A stretch of DNA of 60,154 nucleotides from an uncultured Pelagibacteraceae bacterium (GTDB lineage: Bacteria > Pseudomonadota > Alphaproteobacteria > Pelagibacterales > AG-422-B15). Under the pieces are notes generated by a model. The model saw only the letters and a program-made list of their open reading frames with translations, was not told the origin of the DNA and did not search any database. The stretch lies in the NCBI GenBank assembly GCA_902624455.1, contig CACNXQ010000002.1:1-60154 (forward strand), written 5' to 3'. Of the stretch, positions 32,689 to 41,592 are shown piece after piece. Within the stretch, counting starts at the first letter, position 1; each line of letters opens with the position of its first letter. The translations under genes were made by a program, and so were the position numbers.

Positions 32689-33582
32689 TTAACTATAAAG
32701 ATTGATTAAACCTTGGGCTAAAAGCTCTGGTTGATCTTCTTGTATGAAGTGCGCAGCTTCAACTACTTCATGTTTCAAATCCTTGCAACCAGGAATAAGT
32801 TTTTGAAATATTTTTTCACCACCTAAAGTTACAGGATCTTTTGATCCAAAAATAGTAAGGGTTGGCTTATCAAATTTTTTTAATATTTCCCATGCTGCTA
32901 TATTTTCGGGAACGCTAGCATCGTCTGGATAAAGTGGTACTAAATTTGGAAACTGACGAGCACAAGCTTTATAACTATCATCAGGAAATGGTGCGTTGTA
33001 AGCAGCTATTTCATCATCACTTAATTTTTTTAAACTGGCATTGTTTACAATTTTGCCACTGTTAAAGTGTTCAACAGTTTGACTATATTTTTTCCAAGCT
33101 TCAAATCCTTCTGATGCACCCTTTCCAATTGGAAGCATTGTATTTGCAAGTAACATCCCACTAAATTTACTCGGATCTTGTGCGACAATGCGTAAACCAA
33201 TTAAACCACCCCAGTCTTGTCCAAAAAAAGTTATATTCTTTAAATCTAAATGATTGATGAAAGAGCTCATCCATCTAACATGATTTTCGTATGTGTAATC
33301 ACTTTGACTTCCAAGCTTGTCCGATTTTCCAAAACCAATTAAATCAGGTGCGATGACACGTTTTCCTGTTTTGGCTAGTATCGGTATCATGTGCCTGTAC
33401 AAATAAGACCAACTAGGCTCACCATGAAGTAATAAAAAAACTTCATCACTCTGAGAGTTTTCGTCTACATAGTGCATCCTAGCAGTTTGATTTTCAGTTA
33501 CATTAATATCGCAGTAATTAGGGCTAAATGAATAATCTTTGATGTTATCAAAGCAGCTGTCGGGTGTTCTCAAAATATCCAT
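32689..33582 (-). CDS. Haloalkane dehalogenase (HLD-I type)
   Basis: A 297-residue alpha/beta-hydrolase. From the motifs it belongs to haloalkane dehalogenase subfamily I: start RTPDSCFDNIKDYSFSPNY, HGEPSWSYLYR (oxyanion loop HGEP), the nucleophile D123 with the halide-binding Trp in FGQDWGG, acid D249 in FGSKDPV and catalytic H278 in EAAHFIQE. It replaces halogen by hydroxyl in halogenated alkanes or related compounds. The true marine substrate is unknown. It is the first gene of the HLD-GST-YwaF-like unit. Confidence 0.9.
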   Translation of the reverse strand: MDILRTPDSCFDNIKDYSFSPNYCDINVTENQTARMHYVDENSQSDEVFLLLHGEPSWSYLYRHMIPILAKTGKRVIAPDLIGFGKSDKLGSQSDYTYENHVRWMSSFINHLDLKNITFFGQDWGGLIGLRIVAQDPSKFSGMLLANTMLPIGKGASEGFEAWKKYSQTVEHFNSGKIVNNASLKKLSDDEIAAYNAPFPDDSYKACARQFPNLVPLYPDDASVPENIAAWEILKKFDKPTLTIFGSKDPVTLGGEKIFQKLIPGCKDLKHEVVEAAHFIQEDQPELLAQGLINLYS

Positions 33583-33632
33583 AGCACTATGATGGCATAA
33601 TGAGTCATGAATGAAAAGTACAAGAAATTAAA

Positions 33633-33666
33633 TTTATGGCCCATATTATTTAATACAGGCCATAAA
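33633..33666. terminator. Candidate terminator hairpin
   Basis: TTTATGGCC (33633-33641) and GGCCATAAA (33658-33666) form a perfect 9-bp inverted repeat with a 16-base loop, in the gap after the two-gene membrane unit. The following T-rich tract is weak on either strand, so a terminator role is likely but not certain. Confidence 0.5.
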
Positions 33667-33678
33667 ATAGCTTAAAAG

Positions 33679-34098
33679 TTAGAAAGTTGTTCCTATTCTC
33701 ATTCCCGCTCTATTGTATAAAACGTTAATTAAAATAAATACAACTATACTAGCAATCATTGGAACTGGATTATCACCGCCATTGTCACCTATGTAAATTA
33801 GAATATTTCTGATAGCAGTAATAAATGAACCAACCAACATCATTCTAAAAAAGATAGTTGATTGTTCAATTGGTGCCAACAAGCAAGCAGCAAATGCAAT
33901 TGCAAAAGTTATATAAACCCAACCTAAATTTGCAAATAATAAGAGATGCTCTCTGTCTACTTCGCTTGCGTTAGCGCCTATTCGTTCAGCAAAAGCCGTT
34001 GCTGGTTCATTGTCAACAAACATAAAGCCATAGAAGAGAAATAATATAATTAGAAAACAAATTATTACTCTACTAATTGTATCTTCAACTTTTATCAT
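33679..34098 (-). CDS. Membrane protein related to its 34.1-kb neighbour
   Basis: A 139-residue protein with four predicted helices and a good Shine-Dalgarno (AGGAGG). Its start (VEDTISRVIICFLIILFLFYG) and end (GDNGGDNPVPMIASIVVFIL) parallel the start (DDTLVKVCMFLAGLIFFLYG) and end (PDGGNPLLALFIVLNFIIL) of the upstream 264-residue protein, so the two are probably diverged copies of one module; these comparisons are listed here in shortened form. No function is recognised. Confidence 0.72.
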   Translation of the reverse strand: MIKVEDTISRVIICFLIILFLFYGFMFVDNEPATAFAERIGANASEVDREHLLLFANLGWVYITFAIAFAACLLAPIEQSTIFFRMMLVGSFITAIRNILIYIGDNGGDNPVPMIASIVVFILINVLYNRAGMRIGTTF

Positions 34099-34108
34099 AA
34101 TATTCCTC

Positions 34109-34903
34109 CTAAAAATTACTTTGGTTTCTAAAAAATATAGTTGTGAGAATAATAAAATTCAAAACTATAAATAATGCCAATAATGGATTGCCGCCATCAG
34201 GAAATGTAACAGTTCCAACTAACATGCCACATAAAAACATGGTTGCTGCTACAACGCCCATAGTAACTAAAACTCCACTTAACCCAACTCTAAATTGGTA
34301 TAATAGCGAAATTAAAATACATACATTGATCATTGTAATTCCAAGTACACTATGTTCTGCCTGCGGATTGCTCTCTAGCAATGGTGACTGTTCAATAAAT
34401 CCACCAGGATCAATTACGTATCCAATAATATTGAATGCCGAAATTGCTATTGCAAGATAACCCATAATTTGAGTTGGTTTGTCCGTTACACCAAAAGGAC
34501 TACCAGCTTTCTCATAACTGAAAGAGAATCCAGATCTCAATCTAGCTACAACAAGTAATGCAAAGAGTAAAATCCAAGCAAACATTCCTGTCATATTATT
34601 TTCTCCTGTCATTTGCATATTCATGTATATCCAAACTATTTGTAATAATACTAGTGGCAATGCATAGACAAAAAACCCTCGGTCAAGTCCTTTGAAGCCC
34701 ATGTACAGAATGCCAACATAAGCAACAAAAGCAACTGCACCAAACCAATTAAGGAAAAATTCAGTAGTTAAGTTATCTTCAAACGTTGGATATCTATCAA
34801 TCATGAAATCGTAATTAAACATCATGACGGTTCCATATAGAAAAAAGATCAAGCCTGCTAAAAACATGCAAACTTTCACTAAAGTATCGTCAGTTTTAAA
34901 CAT
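34109..34903 (-). CDS. Multi-pass membrane protein of unknown function
   Basis: A 264-residue protein with about eight predicted helices, apparently a tandem of two four-helix modules (the second beginning near KPTQIMGYLAIAISAFNIIG at about residue 142). It has a GGAG ribosome-binding site. The downstream 139-residue protein looks like one such module. The gene is divergent from livH, with 166 bp between the starts. I do not recognise a family. Confidence 0.72.
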   Translation of the reverse strand: MFKTDDTLVKVCMFLAGLIFFLYGTVMMFNYDFMIDRYPTFEDNLTTEFFLNWFGAVAFVAYVGILYMGFKGLDRGFFVYALPLVLLQIVWIYMNMQMTGENNMTGMFAWILLFALLVVARLRSGFSFSYEKAGSPFGVTDKPTQIMGYLAIAISAFNIIGYVIDPGGFIEQSPLLESNPQAEHSVLGITMINVCILISLLYQFRVGLSGVLVTMGVVAATMFLCGMLVGTVTFPDGGNPLLALFIVLNFIILTTIFFRNQSNF

Positions 34904-35069
34904 ATAAACTCCATTAAGAATTAGTGTTTTAACTATTCAAAAAGAGTCGCAAAAACACAAAGATTTTTTATTGAAAAAGGAGCTAAATTTTACTACTTGT
35001 TGTCAAATTGGTGTATATTTAGTCTCGTCTAAGTATAATAATTAAAGTTAAATATTAAAAAGTACATAT

Positions 35070-35951
35070 ATGCAATTGATACAATTGATCATTGATGGAG
35101 TAGCTTCTGGTTGCATTTATGGACTAGTGGCTCTTGGATTTGTATTAATTTATAAGGCTACGGAAACCATCAATTTTGCTCAGGGGGATATTTTAATGTT
35201 GGGCGCGTTTGTTGCGTTCTCATTAATAGGTGTTTTAGGCCTTAACTATATTTTAGGATTTGTGCTCACAGTAATGATAATTGCTGTTTTTGGCTTTTTT
35301 TTAGATGCAGTGGTAGTTAGGCAAATCATTGGTCAGCCAGCTTTTGCAACTGTTATGCTTACGATTGGTCTTGGTTTCATATTTAGAGGGTTTGCATCAA
35401 TATACTGGGGTACCGATATTTTTTCTTTCAGTACTCCCTTTTCAGGAAAAATTACTGAGGTTGGTGGACTGATAATTTCTTATGTAAACATATCCATAAT
35501 TGTAGGCACTACACTGTTAATGGGAATTCTATTCGCCTTTTTCTCATTTACTAAGATTGGTGTTGCCATGCGTGCATCATCAGAAAATCAACTAGCTGCA
35601 TATTACATGGGTATTCCCGTGAAATTTATTTTTTCTTTAATATGGTCCATCTCTGCAGGCGTTGCTGCAATTGCAGGAGTACTATTAGCACCTATAACAT
35701 TAGTAGATACTTCAATTTCACTCATTGGATTAAAAGCGTTTGCTGCCGCAGTACTTGGTGGTTTTGGATCCATACCAGGTGCAATTGTAGGCGGTATCAT
35801 TATTGGAATTGTAGAACAGTTGTGTGGAACATATGAAAATTATTTATTTGAAGGAATAAGAGAAATATCTGCATACTTGGTATTGATACTAACTTTAATC
35901 ATTTATCCACGTGGACTGTTTTCTGACAAAGCCGAGGTGAAAAAAGTTTAA
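35070..35951 (+). CDS. livH: LIV-type ABC transporter permease, LivH
   Basis: A 293-residue inner-membrane permease of the branched-chain amino acid (HAAT) ABC transporter family. It shows the LivH pattern GVASGCIYGLVALGFVLIYK at about residues 9-28, INFAQGDILMLGAF and the C-terminal GGIIIGIVEQL, with the EAA-like loop AVLGGFGSIPGAIVGG. The gene ends on the first base of livM. Given the acyl-CoA ligase and binding proteins at 57-60 kb, the substrate may be an organic acid rather than leucine; this is inferred. Confidence 0.93.
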   Translation: MQLIQLIIDGVASGCIYGLVALGFVLIYKATETINFAQGDILMLGAFVAFSLIGVLGLNYILGFVLTVMIIAVFGFFLDAVVVRQIIGQPAFATVMLTIGLGFIFRGFASIYWGTDIFSFSTPFSGKITEVGGLIISYVNISIIVGTTLLMGILFAFFSFTKIGVAMRASSENQLAAYYMGIPVKFIFSLIWSISAGVAAIAGVLLAPITLVDTSISLIGLKAFAAAVLGGFGSIPGAIVGGIIIGIVEQLCGTYENYLFEGIREISAYLVLILTLIIYPRGLFSDKAEVKKV

Positions 35952-37024
35952 TGAGATTTATCTTTAAAACTAATTATGCTCAAGACATCAACATGGCACG
36001 TCATGGCGGCGATCGTTTTTGGTATGGTTGTTTAATACTATTAATGTTGGCTATGCCACTTTTGATAGATGATTTTTATTTAGGTGAAATTTCATACATT
36101 TGTATCCTAGCCATAGCAGGTATCGGCCTCATGATTTTGACAGGATACACTGGACTAGCATCGCTTGGACACGCAGCATTTCTTGGAGTTGGTGCCTATA
36201 CTCAAGCATTCTTATTAACTCACGGTGTTCCATTCTATTTATCAATACCCATTGTCATTGTTGTATCCTTTCTTGTAGGTGCAGCTATTGGAATTCCAAT
36301 CTTAAGATTAACAGGCATGTATTTAGCTATTGCTACATTGGCCTTATGTTTTATTGCAGAACATGTTTTTATAAGGTGGGAACATTTTACTGGTGGAAAT
36401 AGAGGAATGCCTGTGCCTCAACCAGAAATGCTCGGCCTTAGTTTTTACGACAGTGCAACCTTTTATTACTTCTGTCTATTTTTCTTAATAGCTTCAATGT
36501 TAGTTGCAATCAATATACTGCGCTCACCAACAGGAAGAGCCTTTGTTGCCATACGTGATAGTGAAATAGCGGCTCAAAGTTTGGGAGTTAATCTTGGAAT
36601 ATATAAAGCTCTATCATTTGCAATTTCAGGAGCCTTTACTGGATTAGCTGGAGCATTGCTTGCCCATTACATTGGCTACTTAGCCCCTGATATTTTTAAT
36701 ATATTTTTATCACTGACATTATTGTTGCTTATTGTCGTTGGAGGTATGGGTAGCTTACATGGAACAATATTTGGAGCAATCTTTGTCGGATTCTTGCCTC
36801 AATTAATTGCGATATGTAGAGATTATTTGCCAAGTTATATTGGATCTCAACCAGGACTAGAACCCATGTTATTCGGACTGATACTAGTTCTATTTATTTT
36901 ATATGAACCTCTTGGCATTTATGGACGATGGATGAAAATCAAATTATTTTTTGAACTTTTCCCAACCTATAAAAAGCAAACTTTTAAAAAACAAAAAGTA
37001 TTTACCAAAACGGATAGAGTATGA
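35951..37024 (+). CDS. livM: LIV-type ABC transporter permease, LivM
   Basis: A 357-residue second permease of the HAAT family with eight to ten helices. Diagnostic segments are ISYICILAIAGIGLMILTGYTGLASLG (in pieces: LAIAGIGLMILTGYTG, ASLGHAAFLGVGAYTQA) and the EAA-type loop VVGGMGSLHGTIFGAIFVG. It has a basic C-terminal tail (about 30 residues, KKQTFKKQKVFTK). It overlaps livH by 1 base and livG by 4 (ATGA), so translation is coupled. It is of ordinary length for the family. Confidence 0.93.
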   Translation: MRFIFKTNYAQDINMARHGGDRFWYGCLILLMLAMPLLIDDFYLGEISYICILAIAGIGLMILTGYTGLASLGHAAFLGVGAYTQAFLLTHGVPFYLSIPIVIVVSFLVGAAIGIPILRLTGMYLAIATLALCFIAEHVFIRWEHFTGGNRGMPVPQPEMLGLSFYDSATFYYFCLFFLIASMLVAINILRSPTGRAFVAIRDSEIAAQSLGVNLGIYKALSFAISGAFTGLAGALLAHYIGYLAPDIFNIFLSLTLLLLIVVGGMGSLHGTIFGAIFVGFLPQLIAICRDYLPSYIGSQPGLEPMLFGLILVLFILYEPLGIYGRWMKIKLFFELFPTYKKQTFKKQKVFTKTDRV

Positions 37025-37779
37025 GTTTATTCAAGGTTGAAAATATATCTATTGCATTTGGTGGTGTGAAAGCATTGAATAATGTTTCATTTGAAGTCAA
37101 CGAAGGAGAAGTATTCACTATCATTGGTCCAAATGGTGCAGGTAAATCAACGTTGTTCAATGTCATCAGTCGTATATATCAACCAAATGAAGGCAAAATA
37201 TATTTTGAAGGTAATGATATTTCAAAAGTTGCTCCTCATAAAATCTCAAGTCTTGGTATAGCTCGTACATTTCAAAACTTAGAACTTTTTGAAAATGCAA
37301 CTGTTCTGCAGAATCTTTTATTAGGTCGGCATATTTTTAAAAAAACAAATTTCCTAAATGAGATGTTTCATACTCCTAAAGTAAGAAAGGGCGAAATGGA
37401 ACATCGATTAAAGGTAGAAGAAATCATTGATTTTCTAGACTTACAACATTACAGAGATACACTCATTAATGGCCTGCCTTACGGTGTGAGAAAAAATGTA
37501 GAACTCGCGCGTGCATTATGTACATCACCAAAGATATTGCTGTTAGATGAACCATCTTCAGGTCTAACAAATGAAGAAACAAACGATTTAGGATTTTGGA
37601 TCAAAGATATTCAATCTATATTAAAAATTACAATCATTATGATCGAGCATGACATGAGCTTCGTGAACAAAGTATCAGATAGGATACTAGCTTTAAATTA
37701 CGGAGAAATATTAGCATCGGGATTGCCTTCAGAAATTAAAGAAGACGCGGGAGTAAAGGCAGCTTATATGGGGGAATAG
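37021..37779 (+). CDS. livG: LIV-type ABC transporter ATPase, LivG
   Basis: A 252-residue ATP-binding subunit. Walker A GPNGAGKS (about 36-43), the Q-loop region ARTFQNLELFEN, the ABC signature PYGVRKNVELARAL (a variant without the canonical LSGGQ), Walker B LLLDEPSSGL and the switch His in MIEHDMSFV are visible. The second ATPase LivF is not next to it; it may lie beyond 60.15 kb with the binding proteins. The defence cassette starts about 150 bp after this gene. Confidence 0.93.
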   Translation: MSLFKVENISIAFGGVKALNNVSFEVNEGEVFTIIGPNGAGKSTLFNVISRIYQPNEGKIYFEGNDISKVAPHKISSLGIARTFQNLELFENATVLQNLLLGRHIFKKTNFLNEMFHTPKVRKGEMEHRLKVEEIIDFLDLQHYRDTLINGLPYGVRKNVELARALCTSPKILLLDEPSSGLTNEETNDLGFWIKDIQSILKITIIMIEHDMSFVNKVSDRILALNYGEILASGLPSEIKEDAGVKAAYMGE

Positions 37780-37882
37780 TAGATAATCCCATAATGTAAG
37801 TAGTTGTTTTTATTCAACAATTAATAAACTTTTTATTCTCCTCTTACAGCAACAACAATTTTACCTAAAAACTAGTATTTTT

Positions 37883-37914
37883 TAAAATTTATTATTCAGA
37901 AACTAGTCCAAAAC
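37883..37914 (+). repeat. Left direct repeat bounding the defence cassette
   Basis: A 32-bp sequence that matches 47278-47309 in the same orientation at 28 of 32 positions by hand count; the last 15 bases (AAACTAGTCCAAAAC, 37900-37914) are identical. It ends 11 bp before the stop of the DUF4116 gene. A partial extra copy (AAAACTAGT) sits at 37868-37876. Both repeats lie outside the seven genes, like attachment or recombination scars. Confidence 0.75.
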
Positions 37915-37925
37915 ATAGCCCATTT

Positions 37926-38957
37926 TTATTCGTCGTATTCATGTCCAAACGATGACCAATGCTCAGACTCCCACAAATTTCCCTCTTCTTGACTTGCATA
38001 CATCATGTCAGAAACCTTTGCCCTTGAAGGCTCTCTATCATTAAGAATGTTAAGATTTATTTCTTCAATAATTTGATCATATTTAGTAAGGAAGAGTCTT
38101 TTTATCTTAAATTTTTCAAAATCAGTTTCTCCTGACTCTTCAAAGTTATCCTTAAAAATGCGATTCATCGTTGATTTGATTATGTCTTTGTCGAAATAAA
38201 TATCAGGATTTTTTATTTCACTGTAATATTCCCATCCAACATTCTTGATAATTTCTAAACAGAGATCCTTTTTTTCAAACATTTGAGGATTAGAGATGCA
38301 AAAATCTTCAACTTCTTTATGATTTGTAGAGGAAATAAGTTTCTTCACAATATTTATGTCATCGAATAAAATTTTAGGAACATCCCAATAGGAATTATTA
38401 CGATTAAGATATGCAAGTGTTACATCTCTTTGCATTTTAATGCTCTCATGAGCTCCTTGATAACAATAAGTAGGTAAATCTTTATATTCATGAAAATCCA
38501 TCAGATCAAAGGTTGAAAGTACAAATTCTTTATCTGTCCACATGCTTTCATGAATGTATTTATTATCAATTGCATTCTCACGAAATACTTCTAATGCAAG
38601 TCTGCATATATCTGCGTCCTTCCATAAAATTTTATCAATATTATCAAGAAATTTATAACTTTCTTCATATGAATAAAATTCATTCAACTCATTTGTTTTA
38701 ACGCATCTATGTTTAAGTTCCTGAAGTGCAGATAATACTACCTCTTTATCTGCACTTAGTGATTTATCTACGTATGGGAACAGGTTGCCGTCATGTGTAA
38801 CTGCCGTCATAACAACTTCACGGTCAGCTACTAAATAAGGATTTTTATTAAAAAATTCAGTTAAATACCCTTCGAATATGTCAATACCGTTTTTCTCATC
38901 TTCAATTTGCTTATAAAATAAATCTACAAGCTCTCTTTTTGATAATTTTTCCGTCAT
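37926..38957 (-). CDS. DUF4116-like repeat protein, last gene of the defence cassette
   Basis: A 343-residue acidic, helical protein without signal or membrane segments. Units resembling DUF4116 repeats (a D/NKEVVLxAL pattern) are visible as ADREVVMTAVTHDG, ADKEVVLSALQEL, TDKEFVLSTFDLM and ITRDVTLAYL-like stretches. DUF4116 proteins are often in large repetitive or effector-type proteins; function is unknown. It starts 31 bp after the AIPR stop on the same strand and so belongs to the same operon. It may be a sensor, an effector or an immunity-type protein, and I cannot tell which. Confidence 0.65.
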   Translation of the reverse strand: MTEKLSKRELVDLFYKQIEDEKNGIDIFEGYLTEFFNKNPYLVADREVVMTAVTHDGNLFPYVDKSLSADKEVVLSALQELKHRCVKTNELNEFYSYEESYKFLDNIDKILWKDADICRLALEVFRENAIDNKYIHESMWTDKEFVLSTFDLMDFHEYKDLPTYCYQGAHESIKMQRDVTLAYLNRNNSYWDVPKILFDDINIVKKLISSTNHKEVEDFCISNPQMFEKKDLCLEIIKNVGWEYYSEIKNPDIYFDKDIIKSTMNRIFKDNFEESGETDFEKFKIKRLFLTKYDQIIEEINLNILNDREPSRAKVSDMMYASQEEGNLWESEHWSSFGHEYDE

Positions 38958-38988
38958 TAAATTTTTATGTGGCTACGATTCAAGAAAA

Positions 38989-40758
38989 TTAAAAATAAAC
39001 TTTGTGCTCACTTTTTATTGCCTCTAAGTATTTATTTTTAATTATTTCAAATTGTTCTTTACTGTGTGTAAGATCTCTTAAGGGAGCGTTAAGTGATCTC
39101 ATCTTATTGTCTCTATAGTCCAAATAGGTTTGCATAAAAACAGTCCTCATTTTAGGTAAATTTTCATTCAAAAAAATGCTTAAATAGTCTTCATTATCAA
39201 GTAGTTTGTTTTCAGAGATTGCGTTATGATTTATTGAAACTTTACTTAAATTAAGAAAATGATACTTAAACCTAGTTAATATTGAGTCATCTTCATTTTC
39301 TTTTTTCACTTTCTTGCAGAAAATCGCAATTTTCTCCCATAGCAGAATTGCACATGCTAATTCCTTTATATTTTTATTTTGCATAACATCAATTATTTCA
39401 CCATCAACGCCAAAAGCTTTTACATATTTTCCTACACCCAAACTGTCATCCCATAAGCTTTTAGCTGATTGCAAAACATCATAAGGATTATATAGATAGG
39501 AGTATCTGATTTTTGCTAACTGTTCTAATTTTATATTTATTACACCCTTTCTTTTGGAAGTTTGCCCTCTCTTACGTATATAGTTGATACCCTGAGGTAA
39601 ATTTTTAATTTTTATTTTACTAAGTTCTTTTTCTAAAAATATTTGAATCGGGTCATTTGATTTAAAATCAGACTCAACAATTTTATTTTGAGTATTATTA
39701 TATCTTATTATATTTTCGTTAAATCCAGTGATTGATGCTGTAGACTTACTCTCAGTAAGTCTAAATATTATTTCAATATTTGAGTCTTCTTTGGAATTGT
39801 GTAATGAGTGAACTGTTTGAGCTCCATTAATAACTTGAAAATCATTTGCTACTAGATTCCCTTTTTCTATGTGAAATTTAGTACAAATCGCAGAAATCCC
39901 ATTATTATAATAAAAGAATTTATCAGGTTCTTCCTGAGCAGTTTTAATTATACCTTTATTTACCCCCTGCTGTCCTAGTGGTTGTCGAATATTTCTAGTA
40001 AAAAGTGATTCTTTATACTTACGGTAAAAACTTACTAAAGAATTACCTTTAATTATAGCAAGCAATGTTTTTTTTGGAGTCTCTTTTACAATATAGCTAT
40101 CAATAGGTATTTGCGCTTTAAATTCGCTTGGAATTACATCCTCAGATGTTTGAATATTTATATGAAGTTTTTTTAATTCTGAAAAATCATAAACTTCACA
40201 TTTAATATTAAGATTTTTTTCTGAATATAAATTATTATATTCATTGACCAAATTTGTTATTCTCTCAGTTATTTTTCCTGTACTCACATAAATAAATTTA
40301 ATTTGGTGATCAACACTTTGATCTCTATAACTTAAAAGTTTCATTTTCGCTCTTTGATTTGCATGTTTTTGTATTTTTTCCTCATTCATTAAATCATCAT
40401 GCTTGCTAAACAAAGCTTTTACTTCATCTTCTGGTATTGCTTTCGCTCTAGCTTGCTTTGATGATCCTGTATGTTTTGATTGGATAAGAAAAATTCGCTT
40501 ATTATTGTTATCTTCTAAATGAATATCTATTCCGTAATCTTTTGAATCACCAAGTAAGGAGTCATCAAGATCAGTCTCTATATCATCATCGTTCTCTATA
40601 AATAATTGAGCAATATAGATTGCCAGTGCTCTGCCTCTATGCTTATTATCATCATAATTTAAATTGTCACTTTTACAGATCTCCCTTATTTTGGAGTCTA
40701 AAATATTTGCAAATTCTTTTACTGATATATCTGAAGGAGTTGCTCTATTTTTTTTCAT
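38989..40758 (-). CDS. AIPR family protein with N-terminal nuclease-like motif
   Basis: A 589-residue protein with the AIPR (abortive phage infection, PF10592-type) core. The signature stretches are FYYNNGISAICTKF and FQVINGAQTVHSL around residues 275-315, followed by IIFRLTESKS. The N-terminal region resembles a PD-(D/E)xK fold: D78 in DYGIDIH followed by Q93-S-K95 in FLIQSKHTG, an Mrr-like arrangement with Gln in place of Glu. AIPR proteins occur next to restriction-modification systems, which matches the neighbours here. Whether it cleaves nucleic acid is not known. It starts 34 bp after the restriction endonuclease stop. Confidence 0.85.
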   Translation of the reverse strand: MKKNRATPSDISVKEFANILDSKIREICKSDNLNYDDNKHRGRALAIYIAQLFIENDDDIETDLDDSLLGDSKDYGIDIHLEDNNNKRIFLIQSKHTGSSKQARAKAIPEDEVKALFSKHDDLMNEEKIQKHANQRAKMKLLSYRDQSVDHQIKFIYVSTGKITERITNLVNEYNNLYSEKNLNIKCEVYDFSELKKLHINIQTSEDVIPSEFKAQIPIDSYIVKETPKKTLLAIIKGNSLVSFYRKYKESLFTRNIRQPLGQQGVNKGIIKTAQEEPDKFFYYNNGISAICTKFHIEKGNLVANDFQVINGAQTVHSLHNSKEDSNIEIIFRLTESKSTASITGFNENIIRYNNTQNKIVESDFKSNDPIQIFLEKELSKIKIKNLPQGINYIRKRGQTSKRKGVINIKLEQLAKIRYSYLYNPYDVLQSAKSLWDDSLGVGKYVKAFGVDGEIIDVMQNKNIKELACAILLWEKIAIFCKKVKKENEDDSILTRFKYHFLNLSKVSINHNAISENKLLDNEDYLSIFLNENLPKMRTVFMQTYLDYRDNKMRSLNAPLRDLTHSKEQFEIIKNKYLEAIKSEHKVYF

Positions 40759-40792
40759 AAATAAATCATAGTTTAAAAATTAATTTTCGTAA

Positions 40793-41566
40793 TTATTTTT
40801 TAACCCTAATATGCAATGAACCTTTCCAGCTTTCTCCTTTTTTTCTTGCCCAAATTTTATTAGATGGAGTTTCCTTAAAAGCCTTATTTCTCAAGCTAAA
40901 AACTAACTTGTGCCATATTTTATTTAAATACTCATCTTTAGAAAATACAGTCATAGTACTTATGTTCAATGGATTACTAAACGTAATTATATACTTAGCA
41001 GGATACTTTGAGTCAGAATTTGCTGTACCCTTAAATATAAAATAGTTTACAAAATTTCTTAATTCTTCAAATCCATTATAAAAAGTTGAGTTGATATTAT
41101 CATTACTCATATCTTCACCAAATTTGTTATCAAGAACTGCTGTCCAATATTTAGAAACATAATTGTCGAGTATTTGAATATCAAAGTTTATTCTCTCACA
41201 TACCTTAATACATCCATCACGATGAGTATGATTCAAAATAGAAGGATTACCTCCCCTTGCAGATTTGATCGAGTATCCAATATCGTTTATAATTACATCA
41301 GCTTTAGCTCCAGAAGGCGCTTTTAAAATATTAGACTCATTACAAATTAATTTAAGATTTTGCTTAACATTATCATCATTTATATTTTGATAAATATTAT
41401 TCAAATCATCCAACTTTAGATCATTTGATTTATATTCTTCTACCATTGATAATTTAGTAATTTCTCCAATTTTTGGAATTTTTTGATTACTGTTTTTAAG
41501 GTAAATTAAATTTAGCTTAAACAACAATTCATCAGCTTCACCTGTATTAAGTAATTTTTTTTTCAC
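40793..41566 (-). CDS. Likely type II restriction endonuclease
   Basis: A 257-residue protein encoded 26 bp after a cytosine-5 methyltransferase. It carries a plausible PD-(D/E)xK nuclease core: D90, then D95 and S99-I-K101 in NDIGYSIKS, followed by GGNPSILNHTHRDG, a pattern seen in several type II enzymes. The C terminus is basic (KGSLHIRVKK). I cannot assign it to a known specificity family with certainty, so the recognition site is unknown. The pairing with the methyltransferase gene is the strongest argument. Confidence 0.7.
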   Translation of the reverse strand: MKKKLLNTGEADELLFKLNLIYLKNSNQKIPKIGEITKLSMVEEYKSNDLKLDDLNNIYQNINDDNVKQNLKLICNESNILKAPSGAKADVIINDIGYSIKSARGGNPSILNHTHRDGCIKVCERINFDIQILDNYVSKYWTAVLDNKFGEDMSNDNINSTFYNGFEELRNFVNYFIFKGTANSDSKYPAKYIITFSNPLNISTMTVFSKDEYLNKIWHKLVFSLRNKAFKETPSNKIWARKKGESWKGSLHIRVKK

Positions 41567-41592
41567 AGGTAAATAAGATCTGATTCTTAGTA

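Noticed and set aside
34990-35069. A clear promoter for livHMG
   Set aside because: TATAAT is present at 35034-35039, but no -35 hexamer stands at the right distance; the TTGTCA seen upstream is too far, so I did not call it.
35642-35836. Antisense and out-of-frame reading frames inside livH/livM, e.g. 35642-35836 and 36100-36402
   Set aside because: Composition (Cys-, Trp- and Tyr-rich, low hydrophobic order) is typical of shadow frames of a membrane protein gene.
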